From: JANLVJ01 sp031363945
Lineage (GTDB): Bacteria > Bacteroidota > Bacteroidia > Sphingobacteriales > Sphingobacteriaceae
Assembly (NCBI GenBank): GCA_031363945.1
Contig: JANLVJ010000007.1
Location: 1-20,638, forward strand
Length of the DNA: 20,638 nucleotides
Reading direction: 5' to 3'
Under the pieces are notes generated by a model. It saw only the letters and a program-made list of their open reading frames with translations. It made no database searches and was not told the DNA's origin. This document shows, in pieces, positions 7,498 through 15,260 of the stretch. The position numbers and the translations under genes were made by a program. Every line of letters starts with the position of its first letter. Positions within the stretch are counted from its first letter, which is position 1.

Positions 7498-8856
7498 TTA
7501 AGACTCTATGTAAAATGTTTTGATATTCACAAATTCATGAATGCCATACTTTGATAGTTCACGCCCATATCCTGATTTCTTTATACCTCCAAAAGGTAAA
7601 CGGGAGTCAGATCTCACAACGGCATTAACAAATACATTACCTGCTTCCAGTTCATGAACCATGGCTTTCACTTTTTCTTTATCGGCTGACCAAAGACTTG
7701 CCGCAAGCCCATAACGGCTTAAGTTGGCAAGCCTGATTGCATCGGCTGCATCTTCAGCGATGATAAGAGCTGCCAGTGGCCCAAAGGTCTCTTCATCAAA
7801 AGCTGCCATACCAGGTCTTACCTCGCTGAGTACAATCGGGCTGATATTACAACCACTTGACGGACCCCTGAAAACAATATGAGCCCCATCGGCTATACTT
7901 CTCTCAAGTTGATTTTCAAGATTTGCAACCAGGTCAAGCCTTGACAGAGGGCCCATCGTTATTGCAGGATCAAGTGGATCACCCTGCCTGATTTTTGACA
8001 CTTCAGCAATAAATAGTTTTGAAAACTGCTCAAACACACTTCGTTCAATAATAAAGCGTTTTGCCCCATTACATGCCTGCCCACTGTTTACCATTCTGGA
8101 TAAAACACCCATCTGTGCAGCTTTTTCGAGGTCAGCATCGGCTAAAACAATAAATGCATCTGAGCCTCCAAGTTCGAGAACAACTTTTTTCAGGTGCTTT
8201 GCTGACAGGGCAGCAACTTTGGCACCAGCAGCTTCACTACCAGTAAATGCCACACCACTTATTATTGAGGCCTCAATAATTGGTTCAACCAGATCAAGGT
8301 CAATGATGACCGTCTGAAAAACACCTTTATCAAATCCGGCTGCCAGCAAAAGCTCTTCAATTTTCAGCGCACAACCTGTAACTGTCGGCGCATGCTTTAA
8401 AAGACAAACATTTCCGGCCATTAAACAGGGTACTGCATATCTGAATACCTGCCAGAAGGGAAAATTCCAGGGCATGATTGCAAATACACATCCCGTTGGT
8501 TCAAAATAAACCCCACTATCTTCTGCTTCAGTAGCAATTTTTTCAGTTGCAAGAAATCCTTCACCCTTGCCAGCATAAAACCGACAAACAGAAGCACATT
8601 TACGAATTTCTGAACGAGACTCAGCAAGAGGCTTGCCCATTTCAAGGCTGATGAGTTTAGAAAGTATCTCTATTTGCTCGTCTAATAAATCAGCAACCTT
8701 CTCAAGCAGATGCGCTCGCCTTGTCAAAGAACTTCTTTTCCAATTATCAAAGGCCTGTTGGCTGATGGCAAGAATTTCATTTACCTGCTGCCCGTTCATC
8801 AGTGCATACTGCGCTAAGGGCTGTTGGTTATACGGATTTGTTGAGAGAAAATTCAC
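7498..8856 (-). CDS. sad: Sad/YneI-type succinate-semialdehyde dehydrogenase
   Basis: A 452-residue aldehyde dehydrogenase resembling E. coli Sad (YneI), the NAD+-dependent succinate-semialdehyde dehydrogenase, along its full length. Seen: LISLEMGKPLAESRSEI (68-84), IMPWNFPFWQVFRYAVP (127-143) with Asn131, KHAPTVTGCA (154-163), VLELGGSDAF with Glu228, nucleophile Cys262 in NSGQACNGAKRFII, and the end motif LPFGGIKKSGYGRELSKYG. The start is taken as GTG at 8856, ten bases after the amine oxidase stop, where the protein begins with NFLSTNPYNQQPLAQY, a normal family N-terminus. An ATG at 8934 would add 26 residues unlike the family and overlap the amine oxidase gene. It is cytoplasmic. It can take the product of a GABA transaminase to succinate, joining the pathway to the citric acid cycle. 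Family is secure; substrate is by homology. Confidence 0.92.
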   Translation of the reverse strand: MNFLSTNPYNQQPLAQYALMNGQQVNEILAISQQAFDNWKRSSLTRRAHLLEKVADLLDEQIEILSKLISLEMGKPLAESRSEIRKCASVCRFYAGKGEGFLATEKIATEAEDSGVYFEPTGCVFAIMPWNFPFWQVFRYAVPCLMAGNVCLLKHAPTVTGCALKIEELLLAAGFDKGVFQTVIIDLDLVEPIIEASIISGVAFTGSEAAGAKVAALSAKHLKKVVLELGGSDAFIVLADADLEKAAQMGVLSRMVNSGQACNGAKRFIIERSVFEQFSKLFIAEVSKIRQGDPLDPAITMGPLSRLDLVANLENQLERSIADGAHIVFRGPSSGCNISPIVLSEVRPGMAAFDEETFGPLAALIIAEDAADAIRLANLSRYGLAASLWSADKEKVKAMVHELEAGNVFVNAVVRSDSRLPFGGIKKSGYGRELSKYGIHEFVNIKTFYIES

Positions 8857-8866
8857 GGTTTTAGGA

Positions 8867-10471
8867 TTAAGATTTATGCGGTATAAATTTACGCTTGATT
8901 TCGGCAATAAGATTGACAGAACCCAATCTTGCACTTAGCGCAGCACCATTCATATATCCTTGCCAGAGCTGGGAGCAATGTTCACCTGCGAAATGAAGTT
9001 GCCCGAAGGGTTCAGCTTCATGACCACCGATACCTGTCCATTGACCAACCTTATAATAGCTGTATGCACCCCTTGTATGTGGGTAAGTTTCCCAGATAAA
9101 TTTTTCATTTTTTCCGGTATAGGATACTGCCATCCCAGGATAAACTTTTTCAAGTTCAGGAATAAATTCAGCTGCAAGAGCTAAGGCCTCAGTGTCCCTT
9201 AATTTTTCACTAAGTCTGCCCCCACTGAAAATAGTATAGCTGCCAATGGTATCACTTTGCATAAGACTTGAATCCCAGCCCGTATGACAGTTTAAATCAG
9301 TCGTTAACTTCCCGATATGGCCCATCTTTACCCAGGGTTTATCAGAAAACCCCATGATAAATTTGCCACTATTACCATAACCAAGTTCATTTATAGCCTT
9401 GATTTTAATTGGGGGCAAGGGTAAATTAAGCCTCACACTTCTAAGCCTCGAAAATGGAATGGTCACCACCAGGTAGTCTGTCCTAAGCTGTTTAAATTCA
9501 TTATTAACCTTAAACGAAACCAGAAAGCCTTTACCATCGGGGTCAATCTGGATTAATTCATGTAAAAAATGTACCTGTTGCTGTACTTTTTCATAAACAG
9601 CCTTGCATAAATGCTGACTTCCACCTTTGATTTTCATTATTTCTGCCCCTTGACCTTCAAAGTCATCCATGTCTTTGATACTTTGAGGAGGGCGCAAAAT
9701 TATTAACAGATTTATTGCCGACTGCAAATTTGCTTCTGCCCCATATTCACTCTCCATTGCCAGAATCAGGAAACGGTATAACCAGCCAGTGAGGTTAATC
9801 TTATTGAGGTATTCAGTGATCGAAAGCTGATCGAGATCGATGAGTGCCCCAACATTGTTCAGGGTAATTTCATTTGGCAGGCGATCAATATCGTGTTTAA
9901 GTACTATAACGTAGGGAGACAGAGCATCATATATATTTTGCTGTGTTAATACCTTACCCTCAAAATAATAGGTATGTTTTTTAAGGTCTTTAACCCTTGA
10001 ATCGTAAAGCTCAATATTAAACTCATGACATAGATTCTTTATATCATAATGTTCCTCATCAACCCATTCACCACCAAAATCGGTCGTAATTCCTTCACCA
10101 AACAGATTATTCACAGTAAACATTCGCCCCCCAAACCGGTTTGAGGATTCGTATATATTACTTTTTAAACCCGCTTTTTTTAACTGGTAAGCAAAGTTAA
10201 GCCCAGCCATACCTGCTCCAATAATGGTGATCACAGGCTGCTTTTCATTTATCCCGGCGATATTACCCGTATCATTAGTTGGCAGTAGACTATCCGTTTC
10301 TGTAAAACTTGTCAGACCAGTGAGCATTCCCATTGAAATGGCACTCTTCACAAGAAATTCACGTCTTGATGACCCTGATTTCTGGTCAGAATGATCTTCG
10401 TCGGCTTCTACTGTTTTCACAGCTGCATTAAATGCTTTTTTGATCAGATATGTCAATAAACTTCTACTCAT
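8867..10471 (-). CDS. Tat-signal flavin amine oxidase
   Basis: A 534-residue FAD-dependent amine oxidase (flavin-containing amine oxidoreductase family). It would oxidise an amine with O2 to an aldehyde, ammonia and peroxide, or act as a dehydrogenase. The N-terminus has a twin-arginine signal: SSRREFLVK with Arg36-Arg37, followed by hydrophobic SAISMGMLTGL (43-53), after a long 35-residue n-region. This predicts export of the folded flavoprotein to the periplasm. FAD motifs are IIGAGMAGLNFAYQL (83-97), YESSNRFGGRMFT (107-119), and FAGEHCSQLWQGYMNGA near 494-510. ATG at 10471 is chosen because it lies 20 nt after the SusD stop; an upstream in-frame ATG at 10558 would overlap susD by 67 nt and place an unrelated segment before the signal. 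Neighbouring GABA-type enzymes suggest putrescine or another primary amine, but L-amino-acid oxidases share this fold. Confidence 0.9.
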   Translation of the reverse strand: MSRSLLTYLIKKAFNAAVKTVEADEDHSDQKSGSSRREFLVKSAISMGMLTGLTSFTETDSLLPTNDTGNIAGINEKQPVITIIGAGMAGLNFAYQLKKAGLKSNIYESSNRFGGRMFTVNNLFGEGITTDFGGEWVDEEHYDIKNLCHEFNIELYDSRVKDLKKHTYYFEGKVLTQQNIYDALSPYVIVLKHDIDRLPNEITLNNVGALIDLDQLSITEYLNKINLTGWLYRFLILAMESEYGAEANLQSAINLLIILRPPQSIKDMDDFEGQGAEIMKIKGGSQHLCKAVYEKVQQQVHFLHELIQIDPDGKGFLVSFKVNNEFKQLRTDYLVVTIPFSRLRSVRLNLPLPPIKIKAINELGYGNSGKFIMGFSDKPWVKMGHIGKLTTDLNCHTGWDSSLMQSDTIGSYTIFSGGRLSEKLRDTEALALAAEFIPELEKVYPGMAVSYTGKNEKFIWETYPHTRGAYSYYKVGQWTGIGGHEAEPFGQLHFAGEHCSQLWQGYMNGAALSARLGSVNLIAEIKRKFIPHKS

Positions 10472-10491
10472 GTCAATTAAATAATTCTGTC

Positions 10492-11877
10492 TTAATACCC
10501 GGGGTTTTGAATCACAATACCTTTTGTAGCAGTAATTTCGCGGATGGGAATAGGCCATACAGCATTTGTCTGTGGTACCCCTAGTACAGCATTGACTTGG
10601 CCTGTACGGGCAAGATCGAAGAAACGATGCCCTTCAAAGTTAAATTCTGCCCGTCTCTCATCTTCCAAAGACTGCTGAAAAGCTGATTCAGTTGTAAGAT
10701 CCAAAGGCCCAAGCTGGCTCAACCCCCTATTAGTTCGAATTGTATTTAAATCGGCAAGACCCCCTCCGGCAAGCCCGGCTGCGGCTGCACGAATCAGATA
10801 CATTTCAGGGAGCCTTAAAATGTAGGCTGGATTATCGCGGTTGATTTCACCCCTATATTTCAGGGTTCTACCATTAGGCGCAATATTGGCGCTGGAATAA
10901 TTCAGCAGATTAACCCGCAAATCATTTTGCCGGTGCACAAAAAAACTATCAAGATACTGGGAGGCTATAAAAAATATTTCAGTTGTCGCTGCGGCTGTTC
11001 TTGAATAGGTATAAGAATTAAAAAAACTTTGATTTTGCTGATTAAATGCCAGTTCAAAGATAGATTCAACACTTTTCTTCGAAGTATAGATTGATTGAAA
11101 ATTATTGGCATCGAGTATCTTATATGATCCATCATTTATTACACTATCAGCCTCAAGACCCGCATTAATATAATCTTTCATATAAAAATAAACCCTTGCT
11201 TTCAGGGCCTGAATCATACGAAGATTTATATAATTAGCGTCCCTAGACCCGCTTGATTGCAATGAATCATCTGCCTCATTCAGATCAGACAAAATTGCTT
11301 TATATGTTTGTGCAACAGTACTTCTGGGAACTATATCACCCAAACCCTGAACTTTTAATACGACCGGAATACCATAGGTAGAAGTCAGATCCCAATGGTA
11401 GCCAAACGCTCTCAATAAATCAAAATGAACCAATGCACGAATGGCCAGGCACGTACCCTTTGTAGTTGACTTAAGTGCCCCATTTGGGGCTTTGACACCT
11501 TTAACGGTATTCAAGCCACTTAAAATTGCATTAGCAGTACCAATAGAATTATACAAGGAAACGTACATATTTTCAAGAAATAGATTACTTGAGCCCACAT
11601 TATAGCTCCCGAATTCGACCAGAGATGTATTGTTATAACCTCCTGCAATGCCGTTATCACTGTTCAGATCAGCAAGCATCGGGTAAAAAGCACCATAATA
11701 TTCTTTAGCTCCCAAGGTATTATAAAGTCCGTTTACGGCATCTTTAAAGCTTGTTGAATCGGTAAATACTTTATTTGAAGGTACACCTGCGTAATTAACC
11801 TGATCTAATTTTTTACATGCTCCAATGGTGCATAAAGCAATAATTATGAGAGGAAATAGATGTCTTGATCTGATCAT
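10492..11877 (-). CDS. SusD/RagB-family outer-membrane lipoprotein
   Basis: A 461-residue surface-exposed substrate-binding lipoprotein that pairs with the SusC-type receptor encoded just upstream. The signal peptide is MIRSRHLFPLIIIALCTIGAC, with lipobox I-G-A-Cys21. Family motifs are NGLYNTLGAKEYYGAFYPMLADL near the N-terminus, the helical TPR-like middle, RLPEMYLIRAAAA, and ERRAEFNFEGHRFFDLARTG near the C-terminus, the usual SusD end motif. The ATG at 11877 lies 10 nt after the SusC stop; the longer frame from 11949 overlaps susC and would hide the lipobox behind 24 extra residues, so it is rejected. SusD proteins usually bind glycans, but members for other nutrients are known. Here the downstream genes are amine and aldehyde enzymes, which suggests a nitrogen-containing ligand. 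Confidence 0.93.
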   Translation of the reverse strand: MIRSRHLFPLIIIALCTIGACKKLDQVNYAGVPSNKVFTDSTSFKDAVNGLYNTLGAKEYYGAFYPMLADLNSDNGIAGGYNNTSLVEFGSYNVGSSNLFLENMYVSLYNSIGTANAILSGLNTVKGVKAPNGALKSTTKGTCLAIRALVHFDLLRAFGYHWDLTSTYGIPVVLKVQGLGDIVPRSTVAQTYKAILSDLNEADDSLQSSGSRDANYINLRMIQALKARVYFYMKDYINAGLEADSVINDGSYKILDANNFQSIYTSKKSVESIFELAFNQQNQSFFNSYTYSRTAAATTEIFFIASQYLDSFFVHRQNDLRVNLLNYSSANIAPNGRTLKYRGEINRDNPAYILRLPEMYLIRAAAAGLAGGGLADLNTIRTNRGLSQLGPLDLTTESAFQQSLEDERRAEFNFEGHRFFDLARTGQVNAVLGVPQTNAVWPIPIREITATKGIVIQNPGY

Positions 11878-11887
11878 GGCCGTGTAA

Positions 11888-14800
11888 TTATAGTCCAAGG
11901 TTAATACCGAAAGTAAATGTTCTGGCTGGTGGGTATGCCGCATAATCAATTCCTGCTGTCTGTTCGTTTCCGCCCCCGGTTGAACTTACCTCTGGGTCAA
12001 AGCCAGTATATTTAGTAAAGGTGTACAGGTTCTGAACCTGAGCATAGAGTTTCATTGAATTAATAAACTTCTTAAAATGAAATGTATACCCCAGATTAAC
12101 TGTCTTAATCTTTAGAAAACTTGCGTTTTCAAGGTATTGACTCCCATTGGGATACCATGCCTGAACGAGAAACGAAGCCCTTGGAATATTGGTGATATCA
12201 CCAGGTTTCTTCCATCGCCGATCATAGGAATTCTGTGTAGTATTGGCCCATACATATGCTGTTGAGGCAGCACCAGGGTTAGAAGCAGAACTCCAGCCTA
12301 ATGCTTCTGTTGTTGACCTTATGGTATTAAATACCTGATTACCGATGCTGAAAGGCATACTGATATTCAGTTCCCAATTATTATAAACTAAATTATTACC
12401 CAGGCCACCAAAATAATCAGGTCTTGCCTTACCAATAATCGTTTCATCGCGACTGAAGTTAACCTGATCAGCACGAATCTTAGCACCCAAATTATTAAAA
12501 TACATAGCATCACCTGTTTGCTGGTCTACACCTGCAAATTTGACCCCGATAAATGTTCCTATAGGTTGCCCGATCTTGAGAATATGTGTAGGAGCCCCGT
12601 CATTGTAAGAAGAAATCAGCTGACCATCGACGGCAAGATTTTTGATCCTGTTTTTTAGGAATGAGATATTGAATGAACTTGTCCAGCTAAAAGAAGTAGT
12701 TTTGATATTACGACTATTGAGCTGCACTTCAAAACCCTTGTCAACAACCTGACCTGAGTTTGCAGTAACATTTTTAAATCCAGTGGTGCCTGCCTGAGGT
12801 ATCTGACCCAGCAATTTTGTACGCTGAGAATTAAAATATTCTACAGAGCCGTCAAGCACCCCATGTAAGATCGAAAAGTCAAGACCTACATTAAAAATGG
12901 CATTACTTTGCCACGATAAATTAGGATTACCCAGATTTCCGGGTTTCAACCCAGGTGAACCATTATACTTCGAAGGCCTCCAGTAAGATATAGCCTGAAA
13001 ATTTCCTATTTCCTGATCCCCTGTTAAACCATAACTAACTCTGAACTTTAAAGCATCAAAAACATTTCCGTCTTTAAGAAAACTTTCTTCAGCAAGATTA
13101 TACCCAATTGATGCTGATGGGAAATACCCAACCCTCTTGTTTGTAGGAAACCGGGAAGAAGCATCAGCCCTGAAACTAAATGAGGCTAGAAATTTATTTT
13201 TAAACCTGTAGTTTACCCTTGACAAAAATGAAGTGAGGTACCAGGAACTTGGTATTTCTGATGAATTATTGATAATGGCTGCCGCAGAGATCGTCTTTAA
13301 CCCACCAGTAGTAGGCAAACCCTGCCCGCTGATCGAAATCTGATCAGATGTTGATTGTTGTCTGGTAACCCCACCAAGGGCTTCAATATAATTATCAGGG
13401 TTTAACTGTTTTTGATAACTGAGTATATTTTCATTTAACCAGGTCATATTATTAAAGCTGGAATAATAAATTTTACCCCCTACTGCCTGTGCGTCAACGG
13501 TCAGAGGCGAGAAGTACTGGCTGTCTTTTGAATTCGTGTAATCGAGTGACCAGGTCGTACGCAGTTTTAAAGCTGGTGTAAATTTATATTCTGAATAGAC
13601 AGAGCCGATCAGCCGATCGGTATTGGTGAAAGCCGACACTTCTTTGGCAGATTTAACCGGATTATCAGATAGCCAGTTAACCTGATAATTACCTGACTGG
13701 GCATAAGAGCCATCTTTCTCATAAACGGGCATAAGAGGAGATGCGCCCAGTGCATTTGTCAATACCCCAGTATAAGTATTATCGTTAAAACTTCTTTTAT
13801 TGATCGAACGGGTCATTGACAAAGTTGAACCATAACTTAAATGGCTGTTAACCTGATGATCAAGATTTAAACGCGTATTAAACCTGCGCAGATAATTCTC
13901 TATAATGATTCCACTCTGATCAAAATAAGATCCGCTCAGAAAGAACTGGGTTTTCTCAGAACCACCTCTGGATGAAAGTTCATAGTTTCTGATAGGTGCA
14001 GTTCTAAGAATCTGACTCAGCCAATTTGTGTTGATGCCTGTGGCTACACTGTAGGGTAATGGATTATAAAGACCAACCCCCTGTAAGACTGATTTACTGC
14101 CATAACGAGATGAATCTTTACCGAAATGTGCTGATTCAAGATTATAAACGTTTATATCATTGGAAATAGCTTCCTGAGTAAGACTGATAAAGTCTTTGGC
14201 ACTGAGAAATTTAATGTTTTTTTCAATTTTCTGGATACCCGTATAAAAATTAAGGTTGATGGCTGTTTTACCATTTTTACCCCGTTTTGTCGTAATCAAA
14301 ATGACACCGTTTGCAGCCCTTGCACCATAAATTGCAGCTGCAGAAGCATCCTTAAGCACCTCAACTGACTCAATATCATCAGGATTAAGATCAGCAATCG
14401 AGCTGATATTCTGACCGCTGCCGACCGATTCACCACCCGTATTATACGATGTTGATAAGGCAGAATTACTTTCACTCAACATCGGTATGCCGTCTACCAC
14501 ATAAAGCGCATTTGTAGCTCCCCTTATATTTACAATTAAACCAGCTCCTGGGGTACCAGAGGGAGTTGTAACACTAATGCCTGAAAGTTTTCCTTCTATA
14601 CTTTCGGCGATATTAGCAACGGGCTGATCTTTAAAATCCTTGTTTTTTACTGAAGAAATTGCACCTGTTATATCACTTTTCTTTTGAGTACCATATCCAA
14701 CTACTACCAGTTCAGTCAATGCCTTATTTGCATCAGCCAAAACAACTACTATTGTAAGTTGCCCTATATAATCCACCTCTTTTTTTACATAACCAGTCGA

Positions 14801-15043
14801 AGAAAATACCAAAACAGCATCTTTCTTAATCATATTTAAGGTGAATTCCCCATTTGCACTAGTCATGGTGCCAGAACTACTGCCTTTTATAACAACTGAT
14901 GCTCCAGGGATAGGAATTCCAGCAATATCTTTAACAGTTCCTTGAATAACTTGCGAAAAAGCTGTATTGGTTGCTCCTAAAATAAGGATTATGCTCAGAT
15001 GACAGAGCCTAAGCCAAGATTTTACTGATAAACGTCTTACCAT
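11888..15043 (-). CDS. SusC/RagA-family TonB-dependent outer-membrane receptor
   Basis: A 1051-residue TonB-linked outer-membrane transporter. It has a Sec signal peptide (1 to about 30, ending near TAFSQ), a carboxypeptidase-regulatory-like beta domain (about 33-103, starting IQGTVKDIAGIPIPGASVVIKG), then ELVVVGYGTQKKSDITGAIS (111-130), the usual link to the plug domain. The plug (about 135-260) contains VNIRGATNALYVVDGIP and ESVEVLKDASAAAIYGARAANGVILITTKRG. The rest is a 22-stranded barrel ending TFTFGINLGL with a terminal hydrophobic residue, as expected for BAM insertion. Length is normal for the family. It is the first gene of the operon, 71 nt after a TAnnTTTG element. It would import the substrate caught by the SusD partner using TonB/ExbBD energy. 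There is no N-terminal FecR-interacting extension, so control by an ECF sigma/anti-sigma pair is not suggested. Confidence 0.96.
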   Translation of the reverse strand: MVRRLSVKSWLRLCHLSIILILGATNTAFSQVIQGTVKDIAGIPIPGASVVIKGSSSGTMTSANGEFTLNMIKKDAVLVFSSTGYVKKEVDYIGQLTIVVVLADANKALTELVVVGYGTQKKSDITGAISSVKNKDFKDQPVANIAESIEGKLSGISVTTPSGTPGAGLIVNIRGATNALYVVDGIPMLSESNSALSTSYNTGGESVGSGQNISSIADLNPDDIESVEVLKDASAAAIYGARAANGVILITTKRGKNGKTAINLNFYTGIQKIEKNIKFLSAKDFISLTQEAISNDINVYNLESAHFGKDSSRYGSKSVLQGVGLYNPLPYSVATGINTNWLSQILRTAPIRNYELSSRGGSEKTQFFLSGSYFDQSGIIIENYLRRFNTRLNLDHQVNSHLSYGSTLSMTRSINKRSFNDNTYTGVLTNALGASPLMPVYEKDGSYAQSGNYQVNWLSDNPVKSAKEVSAFTNTDRLIGSVYSEYKFTPALKLRTTWSLDYTNSKDSQYFSPLTVDAQAVGGKIYYSSFNNMTWLNENILSYQKQLNPDNYIEALGGVTRQQSTSDQISISGQGLPTTGGLKTISAAAIINNSSEIPSSWYLTSFLSRVNYRFKNKFLASFSFRADASSRFPTNKRVGYFPSASIGYNLAEESFLKDGNVFDALKFRVSYGLTGDQEIGNFQAISYWRPSKYNGSPGLKPGNLGNPNLSWQSNAIFNVGLDFSILHGVLDGSVEYFNSQRTKLLGQIPQAGTTGFKNVTANSGQVVDKGFEVQLNSRNIKTTSFSWTSSFNISFLKNRIKNLAVDGQLISSYNDGAPTHILKIGQPIGTFIGVKFAGVDQQTGDAMYFNNLGAKIRADQVNFSRDETIIGKARPDYFGGLGNNLVYNNWELNISMPFSIGNQVFNTIRSTTEALGWSSASNPGAASTAYVWANTTQNSYDRRWKKPGDITNIPRASFLVQAWYPNGSQYLENASFLKIKTVNLGYTFHFKKFINSMKLYAQVQNLYTFTKYTGFDPEVSSTGGGNEQTAGIDYAAYPPARTFTFGINLGL

Positions 15044-15113
15044 AAGAATAGAGTTAAGCGGTTAAAATCTTATTAATAAATTATGAACTTTTTGTTAACT
15101 ACAAGCCTATACT

Positions 15114-15121
15114 CAAAGATA
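15114..15121 (-). promoter_or_regulatory. susC operon promoter (-7 TATCTTTG)
   Basis: The minus strand reads TATCTTTG at 15121-15114, an exact match to the Bacteroidota -7 consensus TAnnTTTG, 71 nt upstream of the susC ATG. A TTTC at 15143-15140 (18 nt upstream of the element) is a 3-of-4 match to the -33 TTTG. It is the only such element found ahead of susC and probably drives the whole minus-strand run. The left direct repeat covers the -33 area, so a bound regulator would directly affect polymerase. Confidence 0.7.
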
Positions 15122-15127
15122 AACGAG

Positions 15128-15150
15128 TACATTGTGTCAGAAATAAGTCA
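15128..15150. repeat. Direct repeat A, candidate operator over the susC -33 region
   Basis: Twenty-three bases made of the blocks TACATT, two variable bases, GTCAGAA, one purine, TAAGTCA. It matches repeat B at 20 of 23 positions in the same orientation. It contains two GTCA half sites whose starts (15136 and 15147) are 11 bp apart, about one helical turn. It lies immediately upstream of the susC -7 element and covers its -33 region. Confidence 0.65.
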
Positions 15151-15195
15151 GATAAAAAATTTACCGATTCTTTATCCGACTTATAATGAATAATT

Positions 15196-15218
15196 TACAT
15201 TCAGTCAGAAGTAAGTCA
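15196..15218. repeat. Direct repeat B with extra half site, candidate operator
   Basis: Second copy of the 23-bp repeat, starting 68 bp from repeat A, with GTCA starts at 15204 and 15215 (again 11 bp apart). A further TAAGTCA half site follows at 15224-15230, with GTCA at 15227, just ahead of the -7-like element of the plus-strand gene. Direct rather than inverted symmetry suggests tandem monomer binding along one face of the DNA. Confidence 0.65.
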
Positions 15219-15248
15219 AAATTTAAGTCAAATTATTTTAATATAAAA

Positions 15249-15256
15249 TAGATTTG
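15249..15256 (+). promoter_or_regulatory. -7-like element TAGATTTG for the plus-strand regulator gene
   Basis: TAGATTTG fits TAnnTTTG exactly, but its last base is only 4 nt before the ATG at 15261. Transcription starting the usual few bases downstream would give a leaderless or nearly leaderless mRNA. No TTTG or TTG sits at the -33 distance; that place (15226-15229) falls inside the extra TAAGTCA half site, which would fit activated or autoregulated transcription. A chance match in AT-rich DNA is possible. Confidence 0.4.
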
Positions 15257-15260
15257 TACC

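Noticed and set aside
10472..10558. Upstream ATG start for the amine oxidase (563 residues)
   Set aside because: It overlaps susD by 67 nt and puts 29 unrelated residues before the Tat signal. ATG at 10471 gives a normal intergenic spacing.
11878..11949. Upstream ATG start for the SusD protein (485 residues)
   Set aside because: It overlaps the end of susC and moves the lipoprotein signal 24 residues inward, which would disable it.
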